This document shows, piece by piece, positions 37,615-45,850 of a DNA stretch of 64,000 nt; the first letter of the stretch is position 1, and each line of letters begins with the position of its first letter. The notes beneath the pieces were generated by a model. That model made no database searches and had not been told where the DNA came from. It was given only the letters and a program-made list of their open reading frames with translations. Source of the stretch: Nocardioides sp. zg-1228 (GTDB lineage: Bacteria; Actinomycetota; Actinomycetes; Propionibacteriales; Nocardioidaceae); NCBI RefSeq assembly GCF_017086465.1, contig NZ_CP070961.1:2604001-2668000 (forward strand). The letters are read 5' to 3'. Made by a program: the position numbers and the translations under genes.

Positions 37615-38277
37615 GTGTCCGTCGTCGCCCCCACCGACCGCTACGTGGTCGTCGTGCCCGTCAAGCCGCCCGCCCACGGCAAGTCCCGGCTGACCGGGCT
37701 CGGCGACGACGAACGCCGTGCCCTCGCCGAGGCGTTCGCGCTCGACACCGTGCAGGCCGCCGCCGCGACGCCGGGCGTGGACGCGGTGCTCGTCGTGACC
37801 GACGACCACCGCCTCGCCGCGGCCGTGCGCACGCTTGGCTGCGCGGTGATCCCCGACGGCGTCAGCGACGACCTCAACGCCACCCTCGTGCAGGCCGCCG
37901 CGGAGGTGACGCGCCGCTGGCCGGGCGCCGTTCCGGTGGCCCTGTGCGCCGACCTGCCGGGACTTCGGCCCGTGGAGCTCGCGGGGGTGCTCGCCGAGGT
38001 GCGCGAGCAGGTCGCGGCCGGCCGCAGCGCCTTCGTGCGCGACCGCTCCGGTGCGGGCACCACGTTGTACGCCGCCGCTGCCGGGCGGTTCGACCCGGCG
38101 TTCGGGCCCTCGTCCGCGTCACGGCACGAGCAGGCCGGCGCGGTGGAGGTCGGCTCCCGCGCGACCAGCGTGCGCACCGACGTCGACGACGCGGACGACC
38201 TGGAGACCGTGCTGCTGGCCGGCGTCGGCCCGCACACGACGCGGGCATGCGACGGGCGGGCCACCCGCTCGGGGTGA
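37615..38277 (+). CDS. cofC: 2-phospho-L-lactate guanylyltransferase (CofC)
   Basis: 220-aa nucleotidyltransferase of coenzyme F420 biosynthesis, activating phospholactate or phosphoenolpyruvate with GTP. The N-terminal VVVPVKPPAHGKSRL supplies the Lys-Arg nucleotide site; LCADLPGLRP and RSGAGTTLYAA follow. Start GTG 37615. It shows the host makes F420, consistent with an actinobacterium. Monocistronic; its stop lies within a strong hairpin. Confidence 0.92.
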   Translation: MSVVAPTDRYVVVVPVKPPAHGKSRLTGLGDDERRALAEAFALDTVQAAAATPGVDAVLVVTDDHRLAAAVRTLGCAVIPDGVSDDLNATLVQAAAEVTRRWPGAVPVALCADLPGLRPVELAGVLAEVREQVAAGRSAFVRDRSGAGTTLYAAAAGRFDPAFGPSSASRHEQAGAVEVGSRATSVRTDVDDADDLETVLLAGVGPHTTRACDGRATRSG

Positions 38278-38286
38278 CCCGCCCGT
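38252..38286. terminator. Bidirectional hairpin terminator (cofC/hup)
   Basis: ACGGGCGGG and CCCGCCCGT are perfect 9-bp outer arms; after a C/A mismatch CACCC/GGGTG extends the stem, with a 5-nt loop. It contains the cofC stop and separates convergent genes. Confidence 0.8.
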
Positions 38287-38312
38287 GTCGGCGCGGCAGC
38301 AGGGCTGCGGCG

Positions 38313-38987
38313 TCAGGACTTCTTCGCGGTGCTCTTCTTGGCCGTGGTCTTCTTGGTGGTGGTCTTCTTGGCCGGTGCCTTCTTGGCCGTCGAGGAGCTG
38401 GTGGACGTGCTCGCGGTCGACTTCGTGGCCGTCTTCTTCGCAGGCGCCTTGGAGGCGGTGGTCTTGGACGCGGTCTTGGACGCGGTCTTGGCGGTGGAGC
38501 TGCCGGCCTTCTTGGCGGTCGACTTCTTGGCGGTCGTGGTCTTGGACGCCGTGGACTTGGCGGTGCTGGACTTCTTGGCCGCGGTGGACTTCGAGGTCGT
38601 GGGCTTGGCCGGTGCCGACTTCTTGGTGGCAGCTCCCGTGACGGCTGACGCGGCGGCCCGGACACCGGGCGGCTTGGGCATCGTCGCGGCCGTCAGCCTC
38701 GGAAGCTTCTTCGACCCCGAGATGACGTCCTTGAGCTCCTTGCCGGCGGAGAACTTCGGCACGGACTTCTTCTTCGACTTCATCCGCTCGCCGGTCTGCG
38801 GGTTGCGGACCCAGCGCGCGTTGCGGACGGCCTTCTCGAAGGAGCCGAAGCCCGTGATCGCGACCTTCTCCCCCTTCGCGACCTCGCGGGTGATGGTGTC
38901 GAGCACGGACTCCAGTGCGTGGGCCGCCTGCTTGCGGTTCCCCTCGTAACGCGCGGCGAGCGCGTCGATGAGCTCTGACTTGTTCAC
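38313..38987 (-). CDS. hup: HU-family DNA-binding protein with Lys/Ala/Thr-rich tail
   Basis: 224-aa nucleoid protein. Residues 1-93 are a complete HU/IHF fold (NKSELIDALAARYEGNRKQA, RNPQTGERMKSKKKSVPKF). Residues about 100-224 are a low-complexity basic tail with repeated Ala-Lys-Lys-Ser/Thr units (KKTTTKKTTAKKSTAKKS), like actinobacterial HupB/HupS histone-H1-like tails. It should bend and compact DNA, with the tail binding linker DNA or being acetylated. GTG at 38987 preceded by GAAGGGAAG. Convergent with cofC. Confidence 0.95.
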   Translation of the reverse strand: MNKSELIDALAARYEGNRKQAAHALESVLDTITREVAKGEKVAITGFGSFEKAVRNARWVRNPQTGERMKSKKKSVPKFSAGKELKDVISGSKKLPRLTAATMPKPPGVRAAASAVTGAATKKSAPAKPTTSKSTAAKKSSTAKSTASKTTTAKKSTAKKAGSSTAKTASKTASKTTASKAPAKKTATKSTASTSTSSSTAKKAPAKKTTTKKTTAKKSTAKKS

Positions 38988-39043
38988 TAGCTTCCCTTCC
39001 CAATGAACCTCGGACGCCGAGCTCGTGCTCGACCCTCTCTAGC

Positions 39044-39072
39044 ACGCTAGGGACATGGGAGGGTGAGGACAA
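39044..39072 (-). promoter_or_regulatory. Candidate hup promoter
   Basis: TTGTCC (39072-39067), a 17-nt spacer and TAGCGT (39049-39044) on the minus strand form a plausible vegetative promoter about 57 nt before the hup start. Confidence 0.5.
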
Positions 39073-39101
39073 TCACCATCGCCCTTGTTTGCAGGGGTTT
39101 T

Positions 39102-39701
39102 TCAGGCCGTGACGGGCTTCCAGCTCGGTCGCCCCGCCTCGAAGGCGGTGATCTCGGCGTCGTGCGACAGCGTGATGCCGATGTCGTCGAGGCCCTCGAG
39201 CAGCCGCCAGCGCGTGTAGTCGTCGATGTCGAAGGAGTCCTCGACGGCGTCCTCGCCGACGCCCGCGCGGATGGTGCGGCTCTCCAGGTCGACGGTGATC
39301 TCGCCGCCGGGGTTGTCGTCGAGCCAGTCCCACAGCCGCTGCACGACCTTCTCGTCGACCTGCGCCGCGACCAGCCCGGCCTTGCCGGAGTTGCCGCGGA
39401 AGATGTCGGCGAAGCGCGAGGAGATGACGACCTTGAAGCCGTAGTTCTGCAGCGCCCAGACGGCGTGCTCGCGCGAGCTCCCGGTGCCGAAGTCGGGACC
39501 GGCGACGAGCACCGACCCCGTGGCGTAGGTGGGGTCGTTGAGCACGAAGTCGGGATCGTTGCGCCACGCCGCGAAGAGTCCGTCCTCGAAGCCGGTGCGC
39601 GTGACGCGCTTGAGGTAGACGGCCGGGATGATCTGGTCGGTGTCGACGTTGCTGCGCTTGAGCGGCACGCCGACGCCGGTGTGGGTGGTGAACTTGTCCA
39701 T
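39102..39701 (-). CDS. leuD: 3-isopropylmalate dehydratase small subunit
   Basis: 199-aa aconitase swivel subunit that joins LeuC in leucine biosynthesis. [20 protein letters not shown] and [18 protein letters not shown] are family signatures. ATG at 39701, 3 nt after the leuC stop; its AGGAGG lies inside the leuC end, giving coupled 1:1 synthesis. Confidence 0.97.
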   Translation of the reverse strand: MDKFTTHTGVGVPLKRSNVDTDQIIPAVYLKRVTRTGFEDGLFAAWRNDPDFVLNDPTYATGSVLVAGPDFGTGSSREHAVWALQNYGFKVVISSRFADIFRGNSGKAGLVAAQVDEKVVQRLWDWLDDNPGGEITVDLESRTIRAGVGEDAVEDSFDIDDYTRWRLLEGLDDIGITLSHDAEITAFEAGRPSWKPVTA

Positions 39702-39704
39702 GGG

Positions 39705-41129
39705 TCAGACCTCCTGCAGGTCGGCGACGGGAGCCAGGTCGGCGGGCGAGGAGAGGGTGCCGCGCACGGCGGTGGCCGCGGCGACGGGCACCGAGACGAG
39801 GTGCGTACGACCGCCCTTGCCCTGGCGGCCCTCGAAGTTGCGGTTGGACGTCGACGCGCTCCGCTCGCCGGGGGCGAGCTGGTCGGGGTTCATCCCCAGG
39901 CACATCGAGCAGCCGGCGCCACGCCACTCGGCGCCCGCGGCGACGAAGACCCGGTCGAGGCCCTCGGCCTCGGCCTGGAGGCGTACGCGCACCGACCCGG
40001 GCACCACCAGCATGCGGGTGTCGTCGGCGACCCGGCGGCCGTCGAGGATCGAGGCGGCGAGCCGCAGGTCCTCGATGCGACCGTTGGTGCAGGAGCCCAC
40101 GAACACCGTGTCGACCTTGACCTCGCGCAGCGGAGTGCCGGCCTCGAGGCCCATGTACTGCAGGGCCTTCTCGGTCGCGACCTTGTCGTTGGGCTCGTCG
40201 AAGTCGTCGGGGCTCGGGACGCTCGCGCCCAGGGGCGCACCCTGGCCGGGGTTGGTGCCCCACGTGACGAACGGCGTCATCGTGGACGCGTCGAGCACGA
40301 TCTCCTTGTCGAAGACGGCGTCGTCGTCGGTGCGCAGCGTCTTCCAGTGCGCGACGGCGGCGTCCCAGTCGGCGCCCTGGGGCGCCTCCGGCTTGCCCTC
40401 GATGTAGTCGAAGGTGGTCTGGTCGGGAGCGATGAGGCCGGCCTTGGCCCCCCACTCGATCGACATGTTGCACACCGTCATGCGGCCCTCCATCGAGAGC
40501 TCCTCGATGGCCTGGCCGCGGTACTCCACGATGTAGCCCTGGCCGCCGCCGGTGCCGGTGTGCGTGATCAGGGTCAGCACGAGGTCCTTGGCGGTGACCC
40601 CCTCGGGCAGGCTGCCGTTGACGGTGACCGCCATGGTCTTGGGCCGCGCCTGGGTGAGGGTCTGCGTGGCGAGGACGTGCTCGACCTCGGAGGTGCCGAT
40701 GCCGAAGGCGATGGCGCCGAAGGCCCCGTGCGTGGAGGTGTGCGAGTCGCCGCACACGATGGTCATGCCCGGCTGGGTCAGGCCCAGCTGGGGGCCGACG
40801 ACGTGGACGATGCCCTGCTCGACGTCGCCGAGCGGGTGGAGCCGCACGCCGAACTCGGCGGCGTTCTTGCGCAGCGCCTCGACCTGGGTGCGGCTCACCG
40901 GGTCGGCGATCGGCTTGTCCCAGTCGAGGGTGGGGACGTTGTGGTCCTCGGTCGCGAGGGTGAGGTCGGGACGGCGCACCGGGCGATTGGCCAGTCGGAG
41001 CCCGTCGAACGCCTGCGGCGAGGTCACCTCGTGGAGCAGGTGGAGGTCGATGTAGAGGAGGTCGGGCTCCCCGGGGGCGCTCCGGACGACGTGCTCGTCC
41101 CAGACCTTCTCGGACAGGGTCTTGCCCAT
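39705..41129 (-). CDS. leuC: 3-isopropylmalate dehydratase large subunit
   Basis: 474-aa aconitase-family [4Fe-4S] enzyme that isomerises 2-isopropylmalate. Cluster cysteines are in [13 protein letters not shown] and [12 protein letters not shown], and the substrate loop [14 protein letters not shown] is present. ATG at 41129 with AAGGAG 9 nt upstream. It begins the leuCD operon, divergent by 78 nt from the IclR-type regulator that most likely controls it. Confidence 0.97.
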   Translation of the reverse strand: MGKTLSEKVWDEHVVRSAPGEPDLLYIDLHLLHEVTSPQAFDGLRLANRPVRRPDLTLATEDHNVPTLDWDKPIADPVSRTQVEALRKNAAEFGVRLHPLGDVEQGIVHVVGPQLGLTQPGMTIVCGDSHTSTHGAFGAIAFGIGTSEVEHVLATQTLTQARPKTMAVTVNGSLPEGVTAKDLVLTLITHTGTGGGQGYIVEYRGQAIEELSMEGRMTVCNMSIEWGAKAGLIAPDQTTFDYIEGKPEAPQGADWDAAVAHWKTLRTDDDAVFDKEIVLDASTMTPFVTWGTNPGQGAPLGASVPSPDDFDEPNDKVATEKALQYMGLEAGTPLREVKVDTVFVGSCTNGRIEDLRLAASILDGRRVADDTRMLVVPGSVRVRLQAEAEGLDRVFVAAGAEWRGAGCSMCLGMNPDQLAPGERSASTSNRNFEGRQGKGGRTHLVSVPVAAATAVRGTLSSPADLAPVADLQEV

Positions 41130-41195
41130 GACTCGATCTCCTTCTTTGCGTGCGGTGGAACGACGCTACATCTTGCATCCCACTCCCTGAGATGA

Positions 41196-41201
41196 CAATA
41201 T
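41196..41201 (+). promoter_or_regulatory. Candidate -10 of the IclR gene in the leuC divergent region
   Basis: CAATAT lies 6 nt before the ATG at 41208, suggesting a leaderless transcript. On the other strand the same short stretch contains TTGTCA, a possible leuC -35, so the two promoters would overlap. Confidence 0.4.
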
Positions 41202-41207
41202 CGGCAT

Positions 41208-41930
41208 ATGGACAACGGATCTGGCGTCGGCGTTCTCGACAAGGCGGCGCTCGTGCTCGCAGCGCTGGAGGCCGGACCGGCCACCCTCGCCGGCCTGGTC
41301 GCCGGCACCGGGCTGGCCCGCCCGACTGCGCACCGCCTCGCGGTGGCCCTGGAGCACCACCGCCTCGTCGCGCGCGACATGCAGGGCCGGTTCGTGCTCG
41401 GCCCGCGGCTCGCCGAGCTCTCCGCCGCCGCCGGCGAGGACCGCCTGCTCGCCTCCGCAGGCCCGGTCCTGGCCCGGCTGCGCGACATCACCGGCGAGTC
41501 CGCGCAGCTGTGGCGCCGCCAGGGCGAGCACCGCGTGTGCGTGGCCGCTGCCGAGCGCCCCTCCGGACTCCGCGACACCATCCCGGTCGGTTCACAGCTG
41601 ACCATGAACGCCGGCTCGGCCGCGCAGATCCTGCTCGCCTGGGAGGACCCCGAGCGCATGCACCGCGGCCTGCAGAACGCCGCGTTCTCCGCCACGGCGC
41701 TGTCGGGGATCCGCCGGCGCGGGTGGTCGCAGTCGGTGGGCGAGCGCGAGCAGGGCGTCGCCTCGGTGTCGGCCCCGGTCCGCTCCCCCGGCGGCAAGGT
41801 GATCGCCGCGGTCTCGGTCTCCGGTCCCCTCGAGCGCCTCTCGCGCCAGCCCGGGCGGATGCACGCGCCCGCCGTCCTCGCCGCGGCCGACCGGCTCTCG
41901 GAGTCGTTGCGCCGCGCCGCCGCCGAGTAG
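41208..41930 (+). CDS. IclR-family regulator of leuCD (LtbR/NdgR type)
   Basis: 240-aa IclR regulator. N-terminal winged helix: VLDKAALVLAALEAGPATLA and TGLARPTAHRLAVALEHH (recognition helix). The C-terminal effector domain runs from GPVLARLRDITGESAQLW to VSGPLERLSR. Its divergent position next to leuCD matches LtbR of Corynebacterium and NdgR/AreB of Streptomyces, which control leucine and related genes, so the same role is inferred here. Confidence 0.92.
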   Translation: MDNGSGVGVLDKAALVLAALEAGPATLAGLVAGTGLARPTAHRLAVALEHHRLVARDMQGRFVLGPRLAELSAAAGEDRLLASAGPVLARLRDITGESAQLWRRQGEHRVCVAAAERPSGLRDTIPVGSQLTMNAGSAAQILLAWEDPERMHRGLQNAAFSATALSGIRRRGWSQSVGEREQGVASVSAPVRSPGGKVIAAVSVSGPLERLSRQPGRMHAPAVLAAADRLSESLRRAAAE

Positions 41931-41958
41931 CCCCCGGAGCAGCCCCCCCTGGAGTAGC

Positions 41959-41991
41959 CCCGAGGGCTTCTCAGCACCGCCGACCCTCGGG
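41959..41991. terminator. Inverted repeat after the IclR gene
   Basis: CCCGAGGG (41959-41966) and CCCTCGGG (41984-41991) form an 8-bp stem. The downstream CAGGGT 6 nt before the next ATG (42004) may be a -10 element overlapping it. Confidence 0.45.
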
Positions 41992-42003
41992 CAGGGTGGA
42001 CGC

Positions 42004-42588
42004 ATGACCGAGCTCGTGGACCTCGCCCCCGCTGCCGAGCAGCTCGCCGACGTCGTCGTGGACGTCACCGACGACCAGCTGTCCGCGCCGACTCCCTGCG
42101 AGGGCAGGACCGTCGGGCAGCTCCTCCAGCACCTCGTGGGGCTGACGCTCGCCTTCCGCGCGGCCGCCGACAAGGAGGTCGGCCCGCTCACCGACACCAG
42201 TCCCGACGAGGCGGGGTGGCCGGACGCCGAGCCCGGCTGGCGCGAGGCGCTCGCCCACCAGCTGCCGGCGCTGGCCGCCGCCTGGCGCGACCCGGCTGCA
42301 TGGGAGGGCATGACCCGCGCGGGTGGTGTCGACCTGCCCGGCCAGGTGGCCGGCCTCGTCGCCCTCGACGAGATCGTCCTGCACGGCTGGGACCTCGCCA
42401 GCGCCACCGGCCAGGGCTTCGACTGCGACGACGCGACGGCCGGGGCGCTCGCGGAGTTCGTGGACGGCTTCGACACCGACGGCACACCGGGCATGTTCGG
42501 CCCCGCCGTGACCGTGGGCGCCGACGCGACGCCGTTCGAGCGCGTGCTGGCCGCCTCGGGTCGCGACCCGGGGTGGGCTCCGGCCTGA
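42004..42588 (+). CDS. TIGR03086 family protein (DinB/mycothiol maleylpyruvate isomerase-like)
   Basis: 194-aa four-helix protein of the DinB/MDMPI superfamily. Conserved features are the N-terminal DQLSAPTPCEGRTVGQLLQHLVG with the metal-type His and the second His in VALDEIVLHGWDLASATG. Many members bind a metal and use mycothiol, but the reaction here is unknown. ATG at 42004. The 3' end abuts a decayed hydrolase on the other strand. Confidence 0.82.
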   Translation: MTELVDLAPAAEQLADVVVDVTDDQLSAPTPCEGRTVGQLLQHLVGLTLAFRAAADKEVGPLTDTSPDEAGWPDAEPGWREALAHQLPALAAAWRDPAAWEGMTRAGGVDLPGQVAGLVALDEIVLHGWDLASATGQGFDCDDATAGALAEFVDGFDTDGTPGMFGPAVTVGADATPFERVLAASGRDPGWAPA

Positions 42589-42589
42589 G

Positions 42590-43029
42590 CAGGGGCAGGG
42601 GTTTCCCGGGAGTCGTGGACGGGCGCCCTCGTGCTCGCTGAGCCAGTCGACGACGGTCGCCGACAGCCAGGCGGCGTGTGACACGTGGACGTCGTGGCCG
42701 GCTCCCGCTGCCTCGCGGTAGGCGCCGTGGGTGATGGCGTCGGCCATCTGCCGCACCAGGTCCGGTGGGCAGACCGGGTCGTGTGCCCCGGCGATCAACA
42801 GCGTCGGACACGTGATGAGCGACGCCCGCGACAGGCTCACGTCTCCGCCCTCGGCCACGATCCCCGCCAGGGCCTGGGCCCAGCTGGACGTCATGGTCCG
42901 CGCGGCCTCCACGCCGTACGCCTCGACCAGGTGGGCGGCGAGCGGTCCCTGCGCGTCGCCCGGGTCGTCCACCGCGCGCGAGCCCCTCGAGCATCTCCCC
43001 GGACGCCTCGACCTGACCGGCCGCCGCCA
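42590..43029 (-). pseudogene. Alpha/beta-hydrolase remnant
   Basis: Only the C-terminal third of an alpha/beta hydrolase is readable. From about 42972 downward it has EAYGVEAARTM, the acid residue in LLIAGAHDPVCPPDLV and the catalytic His in GAGHDVHVSHAAW. The frame is broken near 42975-42985, upstream of which EASGEMLEGLA continues in another frame up to 43029. No nucleophile-elbow region exists, because ogt begins at once. The frame also runs past the expected end into the antisense of the convergent gene without a stop. It is therefore a non-functional relic. Confidence 0.7.
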
Positions 43030-43063
43030 TCCGCCTCGGCGCCGGTTGCCCGGAGACCGCCCG

Positions 43064-43546
43064 TCAGAACAGCGCGTCCTGCTCGAGCTCGAGCAGCTGC
43101 TGCTTGCGGAGCAGGCCTCCGGCGTAGCCGGTCAGGGTGCCGTTGGCGCCGATGACCCGGTGGCACGGCACCACGATGGGGATCGGGTTGCGGCCGTTGG
43201 CGAGTCCGACGGCACGCGAGGCGGCGTTGGTCATCCCGAGCCGGCCGGCGATCTCGCCGTACGACGCGGTGCGGCCGTAGCCGATCAGCTCGAGCTGCGA
43301 CCACACGCGCCGCTGGAAGTCGGTGCCGACCGGGGCGAGCGGAAGGTCGAAGTCGGTGAGCTCGCGGTCGAAGTAGGCCGTCAGCTGCCGCACGGCCTCG
43401 GCGAGTACCGGGTGCTCGTCGGAGCGCGCGCCCAGCGGCCGGCCGTCGGCCGGCTGGCGGAACGGCGAGAACTCGATCGCCACGATCGACCCGTCGCGCT
43501 CGACGACGCGCAGGTCGCCCACGGGCGAGGGCATCACGGTCCACAT
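43064..43546 (-). CDS. ogt: Methylated-DNA--protein-cysteine methyltransferase
   Basis: 160-aa suicide repair enzyme that removes O6-alkyl groups from guanine. The active-site motif IVVPCHRVIGANGTLTGYAG holds the acceptor cysteine, and the FQRRVWSQLELIGYGRTASY helix-turn-helix binds DNA. ATG at 43546 lies 1 nt after the ada-alkA stop, so the two alkylation-repair genes are one operon. Confidence 0.97.
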   Translation of the reverse strand: MWTVMPSPVGDLRVVERDGSIVAIEFSPFRQPADGRPLGARSDEHPVLAEAVRQLTAYFDRELTDFDLPLAPVGTDFQRRVWSQLELIGYGRTASYGEIAGRLGMTNAASRAVGLANGRNPIPIVVPCHRVIGANGTLTGYAGGLLRKQQLLELEQDALF

Positions 43547-43547
43547 G

Positions 43548-45053
43548 TCAGGTCTCCTCGGGTGGGGCGGCGGGTGCGGCGATGGGTGCAGCGGTGGGTG
43601 CGGTGGCGGGCATGAGGGTGTTCCAGAGGTGCATCAGGGCGTACGAGCGCCAGGGTCTCCAGCTCTCGGGATCCGGATCGCCGCCGAGGTCGGCCAGCAG
43701 CCGGCGCACCGCGAGGTCGGTGGGGAGGAAGACGTCGGGGTGCCCGAGGGCGCGCATCGCCACGTAGTCGGCGGTCCACGGCCCGATGCCGGGCAGCTCG
43801 AGCAGCGCCCGTCGTACGTCGTCGCGGTCGGGACCGCGGTCGAGCACGACGCGTCCCTCGGCGAGCGCGGCGGCGAGCCCGACGAGCGCTCGGCCCCGCG
43901 CGCGCGGCATCGGCAGCGTCGCGGGGTCGGCCGTCGCGAGGGTCGCGGCGTCGGGGAAGAGGTGGGTCAGGCCCGGCACCTCCGACTCGATGCGGCACCC
44001 GTGGGCCTCGACGAGGCGGCCCGCGACCGTGCGGGCGCCGGCGACGCTGACCTGCTGGCCGATGACGGTGCGGATCGCGGTCTCGTCGCCGTCGACCTGC
44101 CCGGGGACGCGCAGGCCCGGGGTGGCGCGCACGAGGTGGCCCAGGACGCGATCGGCGCCCAGGTGGCCGTCGACGGCACGCGGGTCGCAGTCGGCGTCGA
44201 GCAGGCGGCGTACGCGCTCGCTCGCGGCGGCCGTGTCACGCAGGTCCTCGAGCAGGAACTCGGCGGTGACGAAGCCGGTGCCGCCCGCCGGGAGGTCGGC
44301 CAGCTCGAGCCGCACCGTGCCACTGCCGTGCGGCAGGTCGAGGGTGCGCGCGTAGCAGCCGGGTCCGGCGACCTCGACGCCCGGCACCACGTGGTGGGCC
44401 AGGAAGTCGAGCAGGCGCTGCCCGGCGAAGGGGGTGCGGACGGGCAGGCGCATGGTCACCGCGCCGGCGCTCGGGGCACGGTGGCGGCGGCCGCGCAGCT
44501 GGCTGGGCGAGGCGGCGTAGATCTCACGCAGCGTCTCGTTGAACTGCCGCACGCTGGCGAACCCGGCCGCGAAGGCCACGTCGGTCAGCGGAAGGTCGGT
44601 CGTCTCGATGAGCACCCGTGCGCTCTGGGCCCGTCGGGCCCGCGCCAGTGCCAGCGGCCCGGCGCCGAGCTCCTGGGTCAGCAGCCGGCCGAGGTGGCGC
44701 GGGGTGTAGCCGACGCGGCGCGCCAGCCCGTCGACGCCCTCGCGGTCGACGAGGCCGTCGGCGATCAGGCGCATCGCCCGGCCGGCGACGTCGGCCGCGA
44801 CGTCCCACTCGGGGCTGCCGGGCGTCGCGTCGGGCAGGCAGCGCTTGCAGGCGCGGTAGCCTGCCGCATGCGCGCTGGCGGCCGTGGGGTGGAAGGTGAC
44901 GTTGCCCTCGGCGGGCGTGCGCGCCGGGCACGACGGGCGGCAGTAGATCCCGGTGGTGCGCACTGCGGTGTAGAAGACCCCGTCGAAGCGGCGATCCCTG
45001 CTGCGGACCGCGCGGTAGCAGGCCTCGGCGTCAAGGTGCCCGGTCGGTGTCAT
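43548..45053 (-). CDS. Ada-AlkA fusion: alkylation-response regulator and 3-methyladenine glycosylase
   Basis: 501-aa protein joining three modules. Residues 1-75 are the Ada zinc/methyl-acceptor domain (GIYCRPSCPARTP and YRACKRCLPD give the four Cys). Residues about 85-190 are an AraC helix-turn-helix (VGYTPRHLGRLLTQ, FAAGFASVRQFNETLRE). Residues about 205-490 are AlkA glycosylase, with the helix-hairpin-helix LPGIGPWTADYVAMRA and catalytic Asp in FLPTDLAVRR. It senses methyl damage, activates transcription and excises alkylated bases. ATG at 45053 with GGATGGAG upstream. Paired with ogt. Confidence 0.93.
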   Translation of the reverse strand: MTPTGHLDAEACYRAVRSRDRRFDGVFYTAVRTTGIYCRPSCPARTPAEGNVTFHPTAASAHAAGYRACKRCLPDATPGSPEWDVAADVAGRAMRLIADGLVDREGVDGLARRVGYTPRHLGRLLTQELGAGPLALARARRAQSARVLIETTDLPLTDVAFAAGFASVRQFNETLREIYAASPSQLRGRRHRAPSAGAVTMRLPVRTPFAGQRLLDFLAHHVVPGVEVAGPGCYARTLDLPHGSGTVRLELADLPAGGTGFVTAEFLLEDLRDTAAASERVRRLLDADCDPRAVDGHLGADRVLGHLVRATPGLRVPGQVDGDETAIRTVIGQQVSVAGARTVAGRLVEAHGCRIESEVPGLTHLFPDAATLATADPATLPMPRARGRALVGLAAALAEGRVVLDRGPDRDDVRRALLELPGIGPWTADYVAMRALGHPDVFLPTDLAVRRLLADLGGDPDPESWRPWRSYALMHLWNTLMPATAPTAAPIAAPAAPPEET

Positions 45054-45127
45054 GGCTCCATCCTGACCCCCGAGCCGTCCCCCCACCAGCGGGAAACGGA
45101 CACGGGCGTGGGACGCGCAGGCGTGTC

Positions 45128-45850
45128 TCAGGAGCCCACCGAGCGGTAGCGGCGCTCCGGTCGCCCCGCCCCGCCGTACTGCAGCCGCACCTCCGCCCGA
45201 CCTCGGGCCACGAAGTGCTCGAGGTAGCGCCGGGCGGAGACCCGGGAGATGCCGACCCGCTCGGCGCACTCCCCCGCGGAGAGCTCGTCAGTGTCGCGGA
45301 GCGCCTCCGCCACGACCTCGGCCGTCTCCGGGCTCAGGCCCTTGGGCAGCCTCCCCGGGCCGGGGGACGCGCCGACGGCGGCCGCGCCGAACACCGCGTC
45401 GATGTCGTCCTGGGCGGGCGCTCCCGAGCCCGCGAGCGCCAGCAGCGCGGCGCGGAACGACTCGAGCCGCACCCGCAGGTCGTCGTAGTCGAACGGCTTC
45501 ACCAGGTAGTGGACCGCCCCGCCGGACGCGGCGGCGCGCACCGTGTCGGCCTCCCGGGCCGCCGTGACCACCAGCACGCCGACGTCGTCGCCGCCCGCCC
45601 GGAGCCGTCGCAGCACCTCGATGCCGGTCATGTCGGGCAGGTGCACGTCGAGCAGCACCAGGTCGGGGCGCAGACGTGCCACCTCGTCGAGCGCCGCCTG
45701 CCCGCTGCTGGCGACCCCGACGACCGTGAAGCCCTCCGTGCGCTCGACGAACTGGGTGTGGATGCGCGCGACCATGAAGTCGTCGTCGACCACCAGCACC
45801 GTGACGTCGTGCGTCGTGTCGCTCGGCGGACCGTGCGTGCGCGTGCTCAT
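45128..45850 (-). CDS. CitB/DcuR-family response regulator
   Basis: 240-aa two-component regulator for carboxylate uptake. The receiver has phosphoacceptor Asp68 in LVLLDVHLPDMTGIEVLR and Lys in YLVKPFDYDD. The C-terminal winged helix (SAGECAERVGISRVSARRYL) is the CitB/DctR type. ATG at 45850 overlaps the kinase stop (ATGA). The divergent tctCBA genes are the probable target. Confidence 0.94.
   Translation of the reverse strand: MSTRTHGPPSDTTHDVTVLVVDDDFMVARIHTQFVERTEGFTVVGVASSGQAALDEVARLRPDLVLLDVHLPDMTGIEVLRRLRAGGDDVGVLVVTAAREADTVRAAASGGAVHYLVKPFDYDDLRVRLESFRAALLALAGSGAPAQDDIDAVFGAAAVGASPGPGRLPKGLSPETAEVVAEALRDTDELSAGECAERVGISRVSARRYLEHFVARGRAEVRLQYGGAGRPERRYRSVGS

Noticed and set aside
41971..42972. 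A 333-codon open frame including a hydrolase end
   Set aside because: Only the first ~120 codons resemble a protein; the rest is the antisense of the TIGR03086 gene. Treated as a remnant instead.
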